Source of the DNA: Thioclava sp. GXIMD2076 | GTDB taxonomy: Bacteria > Pseudomonadota > Alphaproteobacteria > Rhodobacterales > Rhodobacteraceae | Direction of reading: 5' to 3' | Assembly: GCF_037949795.1 (NCBI RefSeq) | Contig: NZ_CP149932.1 | Span: 248,001 to 312,000, forward strand | Length of the DNA stretch: 64,000 nt | Shown: one piece after another, positions 7,046 through 16,254 of the stretch | Position numbering within the stretch: position 1 is the first letter of the stretch | Layout of the letters: every line of letters begins with the position of its first letter | Program-made: the position numbers and the translations under genes | Notes under the pieces: generated by a model | Told to the model about the DNA's origin: nothing | Seen by the model: the letters and a program-made list of their open reading frames with translations, nothing else | Databases searched by the model: none

Positions 7046-7768
7046 TCAGCCGCGCTTCTTCAGCTCTTGCCGCAGCACGACGACCCAGCCCACAAGGCTG
7101 AGTGCCGCCATAGCAAACCATGTGATGGCGTAGCTCAGATGAGAATTGCGGAATTTCACCACCGTCTGGCCCCCGCGCGGGAAACCCTCGGGATCGGTCA
7201 GATCCTGATCGATGAAATAGGGAGCCGCGTTTTCGAGCCCCTTGGTTTTGGTGATCGAAGCGATATCACGGCGATACCAGACGCCATCCTCAGGACGGTC
7301 CTTCTGGCTGAAGAGATAGCCGTGATCCTCGGTGATCCGCAGCAGGCCGGTGATGTGCTGCTTGCCCTCGGGCGCCACACGGCTGTCGGGAGATTTCTTC
7401 TCCTCCGAGACCACGCCACGGTTGATCATCACGATCGTGCCGTCATCGCGCTTGAGCGGCGTCAGCACCCAGTAGCCCGGTCCGAACATTGAGGGCGTGT
7501 AGATCAGCACCTCGTCCTCGTTCATGAAAGTGCCATCCACCTCGACATGGCGGTATTCATCTCCCTCGCGGGTGATCCCCGCCCAGTCCGCGGGGCCGGG
7601 CGCCGGCACCGGCTCTGCCGCCACCCGCGCATCGACCCGCGCGATGAGATCGAGCTTCCAATGTAGCCTATGCACCTGCCAGATGCCGAGCGACATGAAA
7701 AGCGCGACGAAAGCGGCAGCCAGAACGGTTGCGATGCCCAAACGGACCCAGCGGATTTCGGTAGTCAT
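7046..7768 (-). CDS. SURF1 family oxidase assembly protein of the quinol oxidase operon
   Basis: A 240-residue membrane protein with one transmembrane helix near each end (about 8-28 and 214-232) and a soluble domain between, as in SURF1/Shy1. The family-type segments GIWQVHRLHWK, YWVLTPL and INRGVV are visible. SURF1 proteins help insert heme a into subunit I of heme-copper oxidases. In Paracoccus denitrificans one SURF1 copy (Surf1q) is the last gene of the ba3 quinol oxidase operon, the same position as here. The ATG at 7768 has GGAG nine bases upstream; an upstream extension to 7834 lacks support. The gene follows cyoD by 84 bases on the same strand. Confidence 0.92.
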   Translation of the reverse strand: MTTEIRWVRLGIATVLAAAFVALFMSLGIWQVHRLHWKLDLIARVDARVAAEPVPAPGPADWAGITREGDEYRHVEVDGTFMNEDEVLIYTPSMFGPGYWVLTPLKRDDGTIVMINRGVVSEEKKSPDSRVAPEGKQHITGLLRITEDHGYLFSQKDRPEDGVWYRRDIASITKTKGLENAAPYFIDQDLTDPEGFPRGGQTVVKFRNSHLSYAITWFAMAALSLVGWVVVLRQELKKRG

Positions 7769-7852
7769 AGGAGGTCTCCGGATTGCTAGAGAGAAGCAGA
7801 TAGCAAAACGGGGCCAGTTTCCCGGCCCCGTCATTCGGTCATGATGTCCAGA

Positions 7853-8227
7853 TCAGCCCTGCTGGTTCTGGAGGTTCATCATTTCCATCATCTGTTCCTG
7901 GGTCGGCATCGGCTGCATGTTTTCGTTCATATTGTGCATGACCCAGAGCGAGCCTGCGAGAACGATAACAAGGATGATGACCGCCAGAACGGTGGCTGCC
8001 AGCGTCCAGCCCTCTTCAACCGAACGGTTGACATGGAGGAAGTAGACGAGGTGCACGATGATCTGGACGGCGCCCAGACCCATGATGATCCCGACGATGG
8101 TCGTCCGCGACATATCCACATCGGCCATCACCAGATAGAAGGGGATGATCGACAGGATGACGGCAAGGACGAAGCCGATCATCAGCTGGCCCATGGAGCC
8201 ATGCGAATGCGAGCTATGTTCAGCCAT
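7853..8227 (-). CDS. cyoD: Cytochrome bo3/ba3 quinol oxidase subunit IV
   Basis: A 124-residue protein with three hydrophobic helices (about 12-34, 42-64, 75-98) and a Met/Gln-rich tail. The GAVQIIVHLVYFLHV stretch is typical of CyoD. This small subunit supports assembly and copper-site formation of the quinol oxidase in the cytoplasmic membrane. Its start overlaps the cyoC stop as TAATG (8225-8229), indicating coupled translation within cyoABCD. Confidence 0.95.
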   Translation of the reverse strand: MAEHSSHSHGSMGQLMIGFVLAVILSIIPFYLVMADVDMSRTTIVGIIMGLGAVQIIVHLVYFLHVNRSVEEGWTLAATVLAVIILVIVLAGSLWVMHNMNENMQPMPTQEQMMEMMNLQNQQG

Positions 8228-8856
8228 TAGACGAGCCTCACGAGATAGACAAAGGAGAAGACGCCGATCCAGATCAGGTCGAGGAAGTGCCAGAACATCG
8301 ACAGCGTCGACAGGCGGCGCATATTCGCCTCGATCAGACCGTGCTTACGGAGCTGGAAGACCAGAGTGATCAGCCAGATCGACCCGAAGGTTACGTGCAG
8401 ACCATGGGTCCCCACCAGCAGGAAGAAGGCGGACAGGAAGGCCGAACGATCGGGGCCTGCGCCAATGCTGATGAAGTGATGGAATTCGTAAAGTTCGATG
8501 CCGAGGAAGCCCAGACCGAAGGCCAGCGTGATGATGAGCCACATGATCGTGCCGCCAAGCTTGTGGGCAGTCGCATTCAGCATGGCCACACCGAAGGTGA
8601 TCGACGAGATCAACAGCAGCGCGGTTTCCCACAGCACCAGTGACGGTTCGAACAGATCTTTCGGGCCCGGGCCGCCGGCATAGTTGCCACCAAGAACGGC
8701 ATAGGTCGCAAAGAGCGTGCCGAAGATGATGCAGTCCGACATCAGGTAGAGCCAGAAACCGATCGGCGTCGGGCTCACATGATGATGGTCCTGATGATGG
8801 TCCGGACCTTCCGGCCCCTTGATGGGGCCGGTGACGGGGGTATCAAGCATCGTCAT
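8227..8856 (-). CDS. cyoC: Cytochrome bo3/ba3 quinol oxidase subunit III
   Basis: A 209-residue protein of the cytochrome oxidase subunit III family with five predicted membrane helices. It contains [32 protein letters not shown] and [18 protein letters not shown], all typical of CyoC. Its ATG overlaps the cyoB stop as ATGA (8853-8856), and its stop overlaps the cyoD start, so it sits in a tightly coupled operon. The N-terminus is His-rich (residues 20-28). Confidence 0.96.
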   Translation of the reverse strand: MTMLDTPVTGPIKGPEGPDHHQDHHHVSPTPIGFWLYLMSDCIIFGTLFATYAVLGGNYAGGPGPKDLFEPSLVLWETALLLISSITFGVAMLNATAHKLGGTIMWLIITLAFGLGFLGIELYEFHHFISIGAGPDRSAFLSAFFLLVGTHGLHVTFGSIWLITLVFQLRKHGLIEANMRRLSTLSMFWHFLDLIWIGVFSFVYLVRLV

Positions 8857-10850
8857 GCTGCATTTCCCTTTGCTTCGGTTTCCGCGATCTCTTCTACGGG
8901 GATGTAGTAGTCACGGTTGTAGTTGAAGGTATGGTAGATCGTGTAGGCGACGACACCGACGAAGCTTACGACAGCCAGCCACCAGATATACCAGATCATT
9001 GCGAAGCCGAAGATGAAGGCCAGCGCCGAAATGACAAACCCTGCGGGCGTGTAATGCGGCATGTGGATCGGCTGGTAGTCGGTCGACCACTTGAACCCAC
9101 GCTGTTTCATCGCCCAGAATTCGTCGATCCCGTTGATGTGGAGATCCTGCGGGAAGTTGTACTTCGCCGGCGGGGACGAGGTTGCCCAGTCGAGCGTACG
9201 CGCATTCCACGGGTCCGAGCCACAAGCCAGCTCTTTACGCTTGTAGATCGAGTAGGCGAAGTTCGCGAAGCTCAGCAGGATGCCGGCCAGGATGAACAGT
9301 GCACCGATGGCGGCAACGACGAAATAGGGCTGCCAGGACGGATCCGAATAGGAGTTGATCCGGCGCGTCACGCCGATGAAGCCCAGCAGGTAGAGCGGCA
9401 TGAAGGCAAGGTAGAAGCCCACGAACCAGCACCAGAAGGACGCTTTGCCCAGACCGTCATGCAGCTTGAAGCCGAAGGCTTTGGGCCACCAGAAGTAGAC
9501 AGCTGCATAGATCGCCCAGACAACACCACCGATGATGACGTTATGGAAGTGCGCGATCAGGAACAGCGAGTTGTGGAGCTGGAAGTCGACCGGCGGGATT
9601 GCCAGCATAACGCCGGTCATACCACCGATGGTGAAGGTCACGATACCGCCGATCACCCAGTACATCGGGGTCTCGAACCGCACGCGGCCTTTATACATGG
9701 TGAAGATCCAGTTGAAGATCTTCACACCCGTCGGCACGGCGATGATCATCGTCGTGATACCGAAGAAGGTATTCACGGCAGCGCCCGACCCCATCGTGAA
9801 GAAGTGGTGCAGCCACACGATGAAGGACAGAACCATGATCGACATCGTTGCCCAGACCATCGTCTTGTAGCCGAAGAGCGGCTTGCCGGAGAAGGTCGCC
9901 ACGACTTCCGAGAAGATCCCGAAGCAGGGCAGGATGAGGATGTAGACCTCCGGGTGACCCCAGATCCAGATCAGGTTGACATACATCATCGCGTTCCCAC
10001 CAAGGTCGTTGGTGAAGAAATGCGTTCCGATGTAGCGGTCGAGCGTCAGCATCACGAGGGTTGCGGTCAGAACCGGGAAGGCCGCCACGATCAGGATGTT
10101 CGTGCACAGCGCGGTCCAGGTGAAGACCGGCATACGGAACAGCGACATGCCCGGCGCACGCATCTTGAAGATGGTGGCGCACATGTTCACGCCCGAAAGC
10201 GTTGTCCCGATACCCGCGATGTTCAGCGCCCAGAGATAGTAATCCATCCCCGGCCCGGTCGAATAGGCAGCGCCCGATAGCGGCGGGAAGGCCAGCCAGC
10301 CGACGCGTGCGAACTCACCGATGAACAGCGAGATGTTGACCAGAAGCGCGCCGGCCACCGTCATCCAGAACGAAAAGTTGTTCAGGAAGGGGAAGGCCAC
10401 GTCGCGGGCACCGATCTGCACGGGCATGACGAAGTTCATCACACCGGTGATGAAGGCCATGGCCACGAAGAAGATCATGATCACGCCGTGAGCGGTGAAG
10501 ACCTGGTCATAGTGGTGCGGCGGAAGGTAGCCCTCTGCCCCGCCCGCAGCCATTGCCTGCTGCGCGCGCATCATCAGCGCGTCGGCAAAGCCGCGCACGA
10601 ACATGATGAAACCGAGCACCATATACATGATGCCGATCTTCTTGTGGTCGATCGTGGTGACCCAATCGGTCCAGAGCGGTTTCCATGCCTTGAAATAGGT
10701 CATGAGCGCCAGAACGATGATGCCTGCAACGGCAACACCTGCGAAGGTCGCGATCAGAATCGGCTCATGGTAGGGAATGGACGAGAGACTGAGCCGCCCG
10801 AAGATCGGGGAGATCGTCTCCTGCGCCACGCGAGCTTCTTCAGTTAACAT
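8853..10850 (-). CDS. cyoB: Cytochrome bo3/ba3 quinol oxidase subunit I
   Basis: A 665-residue heme-copper oxidase catalytic subunit. It binds a low-spin heme and the high-spin heme/CuB centre and reduces O2 to water while pumping protons. Visible hallmarks are [10 protein letters not shown] (heme ligand region), [15 protein letters not shown] (CuB His and the cross-linked Tyr region), [11 protein letters not shown] (paired CuB histidines) and [15 protein letters not shown] (heme ligands). The ATG at 10850 overlaps the end of cyoA by 11 bases; a longer frame to 10895 was rejected. No cyoE is seen in the operon, whereas surf1 is. This favours heme a in the active site (ba3 type), though sequence alone does not prove it. 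Confidence 0.97.
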   Translation of the reverse strand: MLTEEARVAQETISPIFGRLSLSSIPYHEPILIATFAGVAVAGIIVLALMTYFKAWKPLWTDWVTTIDHKKIGIMYMVLGFIMFVRGFADALMMRAQQAMAAGGAEGYLPPHHYDQVFTAHGVIMIFFVAMAFITGVMNFVMPVQIGARDVAFPFLNNFSFWMTVAGALLVNISLFIGEFARVGWLAFPPLSGAAYSTGPGMDYYLWALNIAGIGTTLSGVNMCATIFKMRAPGMSLFRMPVFTWTALCTNILIVAAFPVLTATLVMLTLDRYIGTHFFTNDLGGNAMMYVNLIWIWGHPEVYILILPCFGIFSEVVATFSGKPLFGYKTMVWATMSIMVLSFIVWLHHFFTMGSGAAVNTFFGITTMIIAVPTGVKIFNWIFTMYKGRVRFETPMYWVIGGIVTFTIGGMTGVMLAIPPVDFQLHNSLFLIAHFHNVIIGGVVWAIYAAVYFWWPKAFGFKLHDGLGKASFWCWFVGFYLAFMPLYLLGFIGVTRRINSYSDPSWQPYFVVAAIGALFILAGILLSFANFAYSIYKRKELACGSDPWNARTLDWATSSPPAKYNFPQDLHINGIDEFWAMKQRGFKWSTDYQPIHMPHYTPAGFVISALAFIFGFAMIWYIWWLAVVSFVGVVAYTIYHTFNYNRDYYIPVEEIAETEAKGNAA

Positions 10851-11985
10851 TGGTTTTATACTCCTGGTTCGGGAGGCAGAGGCCATCGGCGCCAAGCGCG
10901 GCTTGCGCCATGATCTGACGCGCGTCGAGTGCGGACATGTGCTCCTCGGAGGTATCTGCCGGCAGCGAGATCAGGTTACCGTGACCGTCGATCGCACGCT
11001 GGTCGTCATATTCGAACAGGTGCTTGGGCATGCCGATGGTGGCATGTTCGCCGCTCTCGCCTTCGGCTTTCTCGCCTTCGTGGCCCGCGATCTGATCACG
11101 ATGCATATCGAGCATCATCATCTCGTTCATGCAAACCTTGTTCTCTTCAACACACAGCCCGACGATACGGTCGAACAGACCGTCCACGACGGAGCTGTAA
11201 TAGCTGACGGGTGCATCGATGGTGGGCTGCTCAAGCTGCAAGTAGGATTCGCGGGTCAGAGGCTCGCCTTCCGCCTTGGCTTTGGCGACCCATGCGTCGA
11301 AATCGGCGTCGTTCACGGCATGCGTGGTGAACGTCATCTTCGAGAAACCGGGACCCGAGTAATGGGCGGAACGCGACTGGAAATCACCGGTTTCATCCGC
11401 GATGAAATGCAGTTTGGTTTCCATGCCAGCCATCGAGTAGACCATACCCGCAAGCGCCGGAACCCAGAACGTGTTCATCACGGTCGAGCCGGAGAGCTTC
11501 ATATTGATCGGGCGTCCCTCGGGGATCACCAGTTCATTGACGGAAGCCACGCCCTGCTCGGGATAGATGAACAGCCATTTCCAGTCGAGCGAGACCGCTT
11601 CGACTTCGACCGGTGCGCCCATGTTCTCGGTATGGTCGAGCGGACGATAGGGGTCGAGGCGATAGGTATAGATCGCCAGGATGACGCCGAGAATGGCGAC
11701 GATGATGACCGGAATGCCCCAGACAACGACTTCGATCTTGGTCGAATGCGCGAATTCGGGCTCGTAATCGCTCTGGTCATCGCGATCGTGGCGGTATTTC
11801 CAGGGGAAATAGACCGTCATGATGACAACAGGGATGATGATCAGCAGCATCAGGACTGTCGAGATGACCAGTAGGTCGCGCTCTTGCTCAGCGACCCAGC
11901 CGCTGGGGAAAAGAACTTCGTACTGACATCCCGCCAGCGACGCTGCCGCCAACAGCATCAGCGGGAGTTTGAGGTGTTTCAACAA
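10840..11985 (-). CDS. cyoA: Ubiquinol oxidase subunit II (lipoprotein)
   Basis: About 381 residues. It starts with a lipoprotein signal ending in SLAGC, followed by two membrane helices and a periplasmic cupredoxin-like domain ([17 protein letters not shown]) that lacks the CuA cysteines, as expected for a quinol oxidase. The chosen start is the TTG at 11985, with AGAGG six bases upstream. The adjacent TTG at 11982 is possible. The ATG at 11958 would leave too short a signal peptide, and the ATG at 12072 would add a Cys-rich stretch unlike the family. The C-terminal ~90 residues are an acidic extension. It is the first gene of cyoABCD-surf1 and overlaps cyoB by 11 bases. Confidence 0.93.
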   Translation of the reverse strand: MLKHLKLPLMLLAAASLAGCQYEVLFPSGWVAEQERDLLVISTVLMLLIIIPVVIMTVYFPWKYRHDRDDQSDYEPEFAHSTKIEVVVWGIPVIIVAILGVILAIYTYRLDPYRPLDHTENMGAPVEVEAVSLDWKWLFIYPEQGVASVNELVIPEGRPINMKLSGSTVMNTFWVPALAGMVYSMAGMETKLHFIADETGDFQSRSAHYSGPGFSKMTFTTHAVNDADFDAWVAKAKAEGEPLTRESYLQLEQPTIDAPVSYYSSVVDGLFDRIVGLCVEENKVCMNEMMMLDMHRDQIAGHEGEKAEGESGEHATIGMPKHLFEYDDQRAIDGHGNLISLPADTSEEHMSALDARQIMAQAALGADGLCLPNQEYKTNVN

Positions 11986-12661
11986 TGCGTGCCTCTTGCA
12001 GCTTTGCAGCTTCGGGCATGCAATGCAGCACCCTCGCCGCAATTTGTAGTAAAAGTCGGGACCACATGCCACGAGCAGGGGGCCAAGACAAGACTAGAGC
12101 CTGCATTATGCATCAACAGGTTAAATCTCTATGCGACATTCCGACGCGCTGAATTTCCGGCAAGATTTTTGCAGCCGATTCCCTGGGTTGAAATACAGGT
12201 AAACGAATCAGATCGCATTCCTGTGTAAAAACGTCGCAACACGCCCCCTCAAGAGGATGTAAAATAGAGATTTTTTTAATGATGAACTTGATTTTTCGAA
12301 TAAAAATTTTCTTGATCTGCGCTGCGTGACAACTCATGGAGACGTGAGTTGACAAAACTGATCCGTATCAAATCTGTATAATTTTAGGGCAGAAGATACC
12401 AGGCAAAGTTCACTTTTTTAATCACGGCAATTTTACAATTTTGCATGCCGGTTATGAACACACGTCATGCCTTTAGAGCATGTCACAACTTGAAATTCGC
12501 AAAATGTTCCCCAACCCGCGCTACCGCGGCTGACCTGTGACCATATGCACAACCGCCTCGCAACCGGACGCCTTGACCCGGGCCTAATTCTCGATTTTTT
12601 TAATCAGGAAATGTGCCGGCACCATCCGGCCCCCCGCATAGATTGCAATTCAGGATTTCCC
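11986..12661. promoter_or_regulatory. AT-rich divergent control region between cyoA and the siderophore-interacting protein gene
   Basis: This stretch of about 680 bases has no convincing gene; an 80-codon frame at 12113-12355 lacks gene character. The block 12230-12440 is much more AT-rich than its surroundings. It contains the palindrome TGCATTATGCA (12102-12112), ATTTTT-N5-AAAAAT (12291-12307), CAACTCA-N8-TGAGTTG (12330-12351), an FNR-like box (12358-12371), a TATAAT on the plus strand (12377-12382) and CATGC-N7-GCATG (12466-12482). The promoters of both flanking genes are expected here, but their positions could not be fixed. Confidence 0.6.
12358..12371. promoter_or_regulatory. FNR-family box upstream of cyoABCD
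   Basis: CTGAT-CCGT-ATCAA matches the FNR consensus TTGAT-N4-ATCAA at 9 of 10 positions. It lies 373 bases before the cyoA start. FNR-type proteins are known to control terminal oxidase genes, including the ba3 quinol oxidase of Paracoccus. The assignment rests on the motif and context only. Confidence 0.5.
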
Positions 12662-13408
12662 ATGACCACATCAGATACCTTACCGCGCATTGAGCGTCAG
12701 CGTCACGAGCTTGTCCGTCGCACGCTGACCGTCTCCGAGATCACCCGGCTCACTCCCAATATGCTGCGCCTCGTCTTCTCGGGGCCCGAGCTAGAGGGGT
12801 TCACCTCGACCGCTCCCGACGACCATTTCAAACTGATCGTACCCGATGCGGATGGCGAGCCGGTGATGCGTGAATACACGCCCCGCGCCTTCGACCCCGA
12901 AACCCTCACGCTGACCGTCGATTTCGCGCTACATGATGCAGGCCCCGCCACGCTCTGGGCCAAATCGGTGTCCGTCGGGGACGAAGCGCGGATCGGCGGG
13001 CCACGCGGATCGCAGACTATCACGGGCCCGATCCGCAGCTGGCTGCTGATCGGCGACGAGACCGCCCTGCCCGCCATCGGCCGCCGCCTTGCGGAGCTTC
13101 CCGCCGATATTCCGGCCACCAGCCTCGTTGCCGTACAGGGCCCCGAGGACGAACAGCCCCTGCCCTCTCCCGCGCAGACATTGGCGCTGTGGATCCATCG
13201 CGACGATCCGACGGACCCTGCGCCCTTCCTCGAGCGGCTCGCCTCGCTCGATCTGCCAGAGGGCACCTTTGTCTGGATCGCCGCAGAGGCCGCTGTCGCG
13301 CGCGCCATCCGCGACGCATTGGAGCAGCGCGGCCATCCCCTGCCCTGGATGAAGGCCGCAGGCTACTGGATCAAGGGTCAGGCCGATTCCAGCGACAAAT
13401 CGATGTAA
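12662..13408 (+). CDS. Siderophore-interacting FAD-binding reductase
   Basis: A 248-residue protein of the SIP/ViuB/YqjH family, cytoplasmic NAD(P)H:FAD enzymes that release iron from ferric siderophores. The FAD-binding segment MREYTPRAFD lies near residue 71, followed by VDFALHDAGPATLWA, VGGPRGS-like loop residues and the C-terminal MKAAGYWIKG typical of the family. The ATG at 12662 is preceded by AGGA. The frame is open back to 12545, but the extension does not resemble the family. No siderophore synthesis or uptake genes are nearby, and no clear Fur box was seen. Confidence 0.88.
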   Translation: MTTSDTLPRIERQRHELVRRTLTVSEITRLTPNMLRLVFSGPELEGFTSTAPDDHFKLIVPDADGEPVMREYTPRAFDPETLTLTVDFALHDAGPATLWAKSVSVGDEARIGGPRGSQTITGPIRSWLLIGDETALPAIGRRLAELPADIPATSLVAVQGPEDEQPLPSPAQTLALWIHRDDPTDPAPFLERLASLDLPEGTFVWIAAEAAVARAIRDALEQRGHPLPWMKAAGYWIKGQADSSDKSM

Positions 13409-13440
13409 GCTTCAGCTTCGCATCAGACTCGCACGCTACG

Positions 13441-13469
13441 CTCCGGAGATAGGCCCGCTTTCTCCGGAG
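13441..13469 (+). other. Stem-loop that contains the DUF4405 ribosome site
   Basis: Two copies of CTCCGGAG (13441-13448 and 13462-13469) form an 8-bp stem with a 13-base loop, followed by TTTATT and the ATG at 13476. The downstream arm contains the GGAG that serves as ribosome site for the DUF4405 gene. It may act as a weak terminator for the upstream reductase gene, as a translational gate, or both. Confidence 0.55.
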
Positions 13470-13475
13470 TTTATT

Positions 13476-13973
13476 ATGCGCCAGACCCTTTTCCGCTATG
13501 CGACACCACTCATCACCGGATTATTCCTCGTTTCCCTCGTCTCGGGCGTCGCCCTGTTCTTCCATTGGCAGATGGGCTGGTTCCACAGCATGCATGAATG
13601 GCTGTCGATGGTGCTCGTCATTCCCTTCGTTCTGCATCTGTGGCGCAACTGGCGACCCCTGAAAGCCTATTTCAAGGCGCCGCCGATGCTGCTTGCCCTC
13701 GTGGCCTCGCTGATTGCGGCCGTGGCATTCGCCCTGCCGATCAGTTCGGAAAGCACCGCCAAGGGCGGGCGTCCCCCGCAATTCGCCCTTGCACAGAAGC
13801 TGCTCGACGCCCCGATCTCGGAGATCGCGCCGGTTCTGGACAGTGACAGCACCGCCCTGCTGACGCGCCTGCAAGCGGCGGGCTATAGCGGCACGCCCGA
13901 GCAGTCGCCCGCCGAGATCGCCCAAGGCGCCGGTGCGCAGGTCGATGCCATCGCCCGCCTGCTCTTGCAATAA
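13476..13973 (+). CDS. DUF4405 membrane protein
   Basis: A 165-residue protein with three hydrophobic helices (about 8-30, 42-60, 70-90) and a soluble C-terminal half of about 70 residues. The first helix and loop contain GLFLVSLVSGVALFFHW, followed by MHEWLSM and VLHLWRNW. Histidines at these positions resemble the heme-binding helices of cytochrome b-like DUF4405 proteins. The function is not established. It sits directly upstream (60 bases) of a two-component system on the same strand and may be its target or sensor partner. Confidence 0.75.
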   Translation: MRQTLFRYATPLITGLFLVSLVSGVALFFHWQMGWFHSMHEWLSMVLVIPFVLHLWRNWRPLKAYFKAPPMLLALVASLIAAVAFALPISSESTAKGGRPPQFALAQKLLDAPISEIAPVLDSDSTALLTRLQAAGYSGTPEQSPAEIAQGAGAQVDAIARLLLQ

Positions 13974-14033
13974 ACGCGCGCAGACGGCATCCCTTGAACC
14001 ACCCCCGATCCGTAGCCGAAAGGACCCGCCCCC

Positions 14034-14693
14034 ATGCGCATTCTTCTTGTCGAAGACGATCAGAGCCTCGGCAGTGCCGTCAGCGACCAGATCCGCGCGG
14101 ACGGGCATTCGCTCGACTGGGCCCAGACGCTGGAGGAGGCGCGTGATCTGACAAAGATCTCGCGTTTCGACCTCATCCTGCTGGACCTCATGCTGCCCGA
14201 CGGGCGCGGCATTCCGTTTCTGAAAGACCAGCGGACGGGCGGCTCCACGGTGCCGGTGATCATCCTGACCGCCCTCGATCAGGTCAGCGACCGCATCGCG
14301 GGGCTGAATGCGGGGGCAGATGACTATCTGGTCAAGCCCTTCGATCTGGACGAGCTATCAGCGCGCATCGGATCGGTCGCACGGCGCTATAGCGGCAATC
14401 CGAACCCGACGGTGGATATTGCCGATCTGCGCATCGACCTGCCTGCAAAATCGGTGACCCGCGAGGGGCTTCCCGTAACCCTGACGGGGCGCGAATGGGC
14501 GCTGTTCGAGGCGTTTCTCGCCCGTCCGGGCCAGCTTTTGTCCAAAGCCCAGCTGGAAGAGGCTCTCTACAGTTTCGATGACGAGATCGGCTCCAATACG
14601 ATCGAGGTCCATGTCAGCCACCTTCGCAAGAAACTGGGCCGTGACCGCATCCAGACCGAGCGCGGGCTGGGCTACCGACTGGTGGCACAATGA
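14034..14693 (+). CDS. OmpR/PhoB-family response regulator
   Basis: A 219-residue regulator. The receiver domain (1-115) contains VEDD, the phospho-acceptor Asp in LILLDLMLPDG and KPFDLDEL. The C-terminal winged-helix DNA-binding domain (125-215) includes LTGREWALFEAFL and NTIEVHVSHLRKKLG. It overlaps the following sensor kinase gene by ATGA (14690-14693), so the two form a cognate pair. It resembles the PhoP/QseB/BasR subgroup; the signal is unknown. Confidence 0.93.
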   Translation: MRILLVEDDQSLGSAVSDQIRADGHSLDWAQTLEEARDLTKISRFDLILLDLMLPDGRGIPFLKDQRTGGSTVPVIILTALDQVSDRIAGLNAGADDYLVKPFDLDELSARIGSVARRYSGNPNPTVDIADLRIDLPAKSVTREGLPVTLTGREWALFEAFLARPGQLLSKAQLEEALYSFDDEIGSNTIEVHVSHLRKKLGRDRIQTERGLGYRLVAQ

Positions 14694-16138
14694 GGCTGCC
14701 CCGTTCTCTGGGACTGCGCATCGCGCTTCTCATCGGTGCGGGCGTCGCGGTCCTGTGGCTGGCGGCCGCCGTGGTCACCGCAGGGCTCATGAGCCGCGAG
14801 ATGAACCGCGTCTTCGACCGCGAACTAAGCGATACCGCGCAGCGCATCCTGCCTTTCGCTCTGCGCGAACAACGCCTGCGGGCGCGCAACTCCGGTGAGG
14901 TCCAGCAGGGCACGCGTGATCACAGCACCCGCGAGAACCAGTCGCCAAATGCGCGCTCCCGACCCGACCCGCAGCGCAATGACCGCTCGCCCAACGACCG
15001 CCTCTGGCCGCCGCCGCCGCCCGAAAACCGCGCGGTGGCACGGCTGGATGACCGGCCCGACACCGTCGAATTCATCGTGCGCAATCAGGCCGGTGATGTT
15101 CTGTTGCAAACCGATGGCAGCGAGGACATCGCCATCTCCGACGATATCACGCCCGGTTTCCTGACCTTGTCGGGCTATCGCACTTTTACCGATTATTCTC
15201 CCCGCGCGGGCCTGTCGATCACCGTGGCAGAGCCGCTCGACCACCGGCAGGCGGTGCGACGCAATATGATCCTGCTGCTGTCGCTACCGCTGCTGATCGC
15301 GTTGCCCCTCGGGCTGGGCGGGATCTTCTGGGCGGTGCGGCGGGCACTCAATCCTGTGCGCCAATTGGAGCACGATCTGGCTCTTCGCGGGCCGCAGCGT
15401 CTCGATCCGTTGGAGAGCGAGCACATGGTCTCCGAGCTGCGCCCGATCGCCGACGGAATCAATGCCGTTTTGTCGCGCCTCAAGGCCGCCTTCGACTCCG
15501 AGCGCAGCTTTGCCTCCAATGCCGCGCATGAGATGCGCACACCCGTGGCCGGTGCCATCGCACAGGCCCAGCGGCTGCGCGCCGAGAGTAGCGATCCGGT
15601 CGCGATCTCGCGGGCACTGGAGATCGAGGGCGGGCTGAAGCGTCTGTCGCGCCTCTCCGAGAAGCTTATGCAGATGGCGCGCGCCGAAGGGGCGCAGCTC
15701 CGTCTGGACGGAAAAAACGATCTGCGGATGATCCTCGACATCCTGCTCGATGATATGCGCCGCGCCGATCCGGCAATCGCGGCCGGGCTGGACGTGAACC
15801 GTCCTGACCGCCCCGTGATGAGTGATCTCGACCCTGATGCCTTCGCAATCCTTGCGCGCAATCTCATCGAGAACGCGCGCAAACATGGGACGGGCGGCGT
15901 AGAGATAAGCCTCAGCCCCGATGGCAGGCTTACCGTCCGCAATGATGCGCCTGCCCTGCCGCCGGAGCAGCTGGCGCGCATCTCCGACAGGTTTGCCCGC
16001 GGGGATGGTGCCGGAGACGGCACGGGGTTGGGTCTCGCGATTGCCCATGTGATCGCCGAGAGGTCGGGGGCAACGCTCGAGCTGCACAGCCCGATCCCCG
16101 GCAAGGCAAGCGGATTTCAGGCCGTTTTCCTGCCATAA
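14690..16138 (+). CDS. Sensor histidine kinase, cognate to the preceding regulator
   Basis: A 482-residue membrane kinase. A helix at about 10-35 and a second at about 195-220 bracket a periplasmic region of some 160 residues, followed by a HAMP-like segment. The H-box is SNAAHEMRTPVAGAIA, and the ATPase motifs are NLIENARKHG and GTGLGLAIAHVIA. The periplasmic region contains a low-complexity Arg/Asn/Pro stretch ending in five prolines (about 75-110). The histidine and ATP-binding residues look intact. It is probably co-transcribed with the DUF4405 gene and the regulator. Confidence 0.92.
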   Translation: MRLPRSLGLRIALLIGAGVAVLWLAAAVVTAGLMSREMNRVFDRELSDTAQRILPFALREQRLRARNSGEVQQGTRDHSTRENQSPNARSRPDPQRNDRSPNDRLWPPPPPENRAVARLDDRPDTVEFIVRNQAGDVLLQTDGSEDIAISDDITPGFLTLSGYRTFTDYSPRAGLSITVAEPLDHRQAVRRNMILLLSLPLLIALPLGLGGIFWAVRRALNPVRQLEHDLALRGPQRLDPLESEHMVSELRPIADGINAVLSRLKAAFDSERSFASNAAHEMRTPVAGAIAQAQRLRAESSDPVAISRALEIEGGLKRLSRLSEKLMQMARAEGAQLRLDGKNDLRMILDILLDDMRRADPAIAAGLDVNRPDRPVMSDLDPDAFAILARNLIENARKHGTGGVEISLSPDGRLTVRNDAPALPPEQLARISDRFARGDGAGDGTGLGLAIAHVIAERSGATLELHSPIPGKASGFQAVFLP

Positions 16139-16254
16139 CATCGCATTTTAGCTATCTTTTGGTGAAATAAGCACTTTCTTAGGCCGCGACTGCTACCCCT
16201 GAAGGTCAATCCCCGGGAATCACTTTCCGGCCAGTCCTTTGCACGAGGTAGTTG

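Noticed and set aside
12113..12355. 80-codon frame in the cyoA upstream region
   Set aside because: Lies in an AT-rich non-coding block, has no ribosome site or family pattern, and contains regulatory dyads instead.
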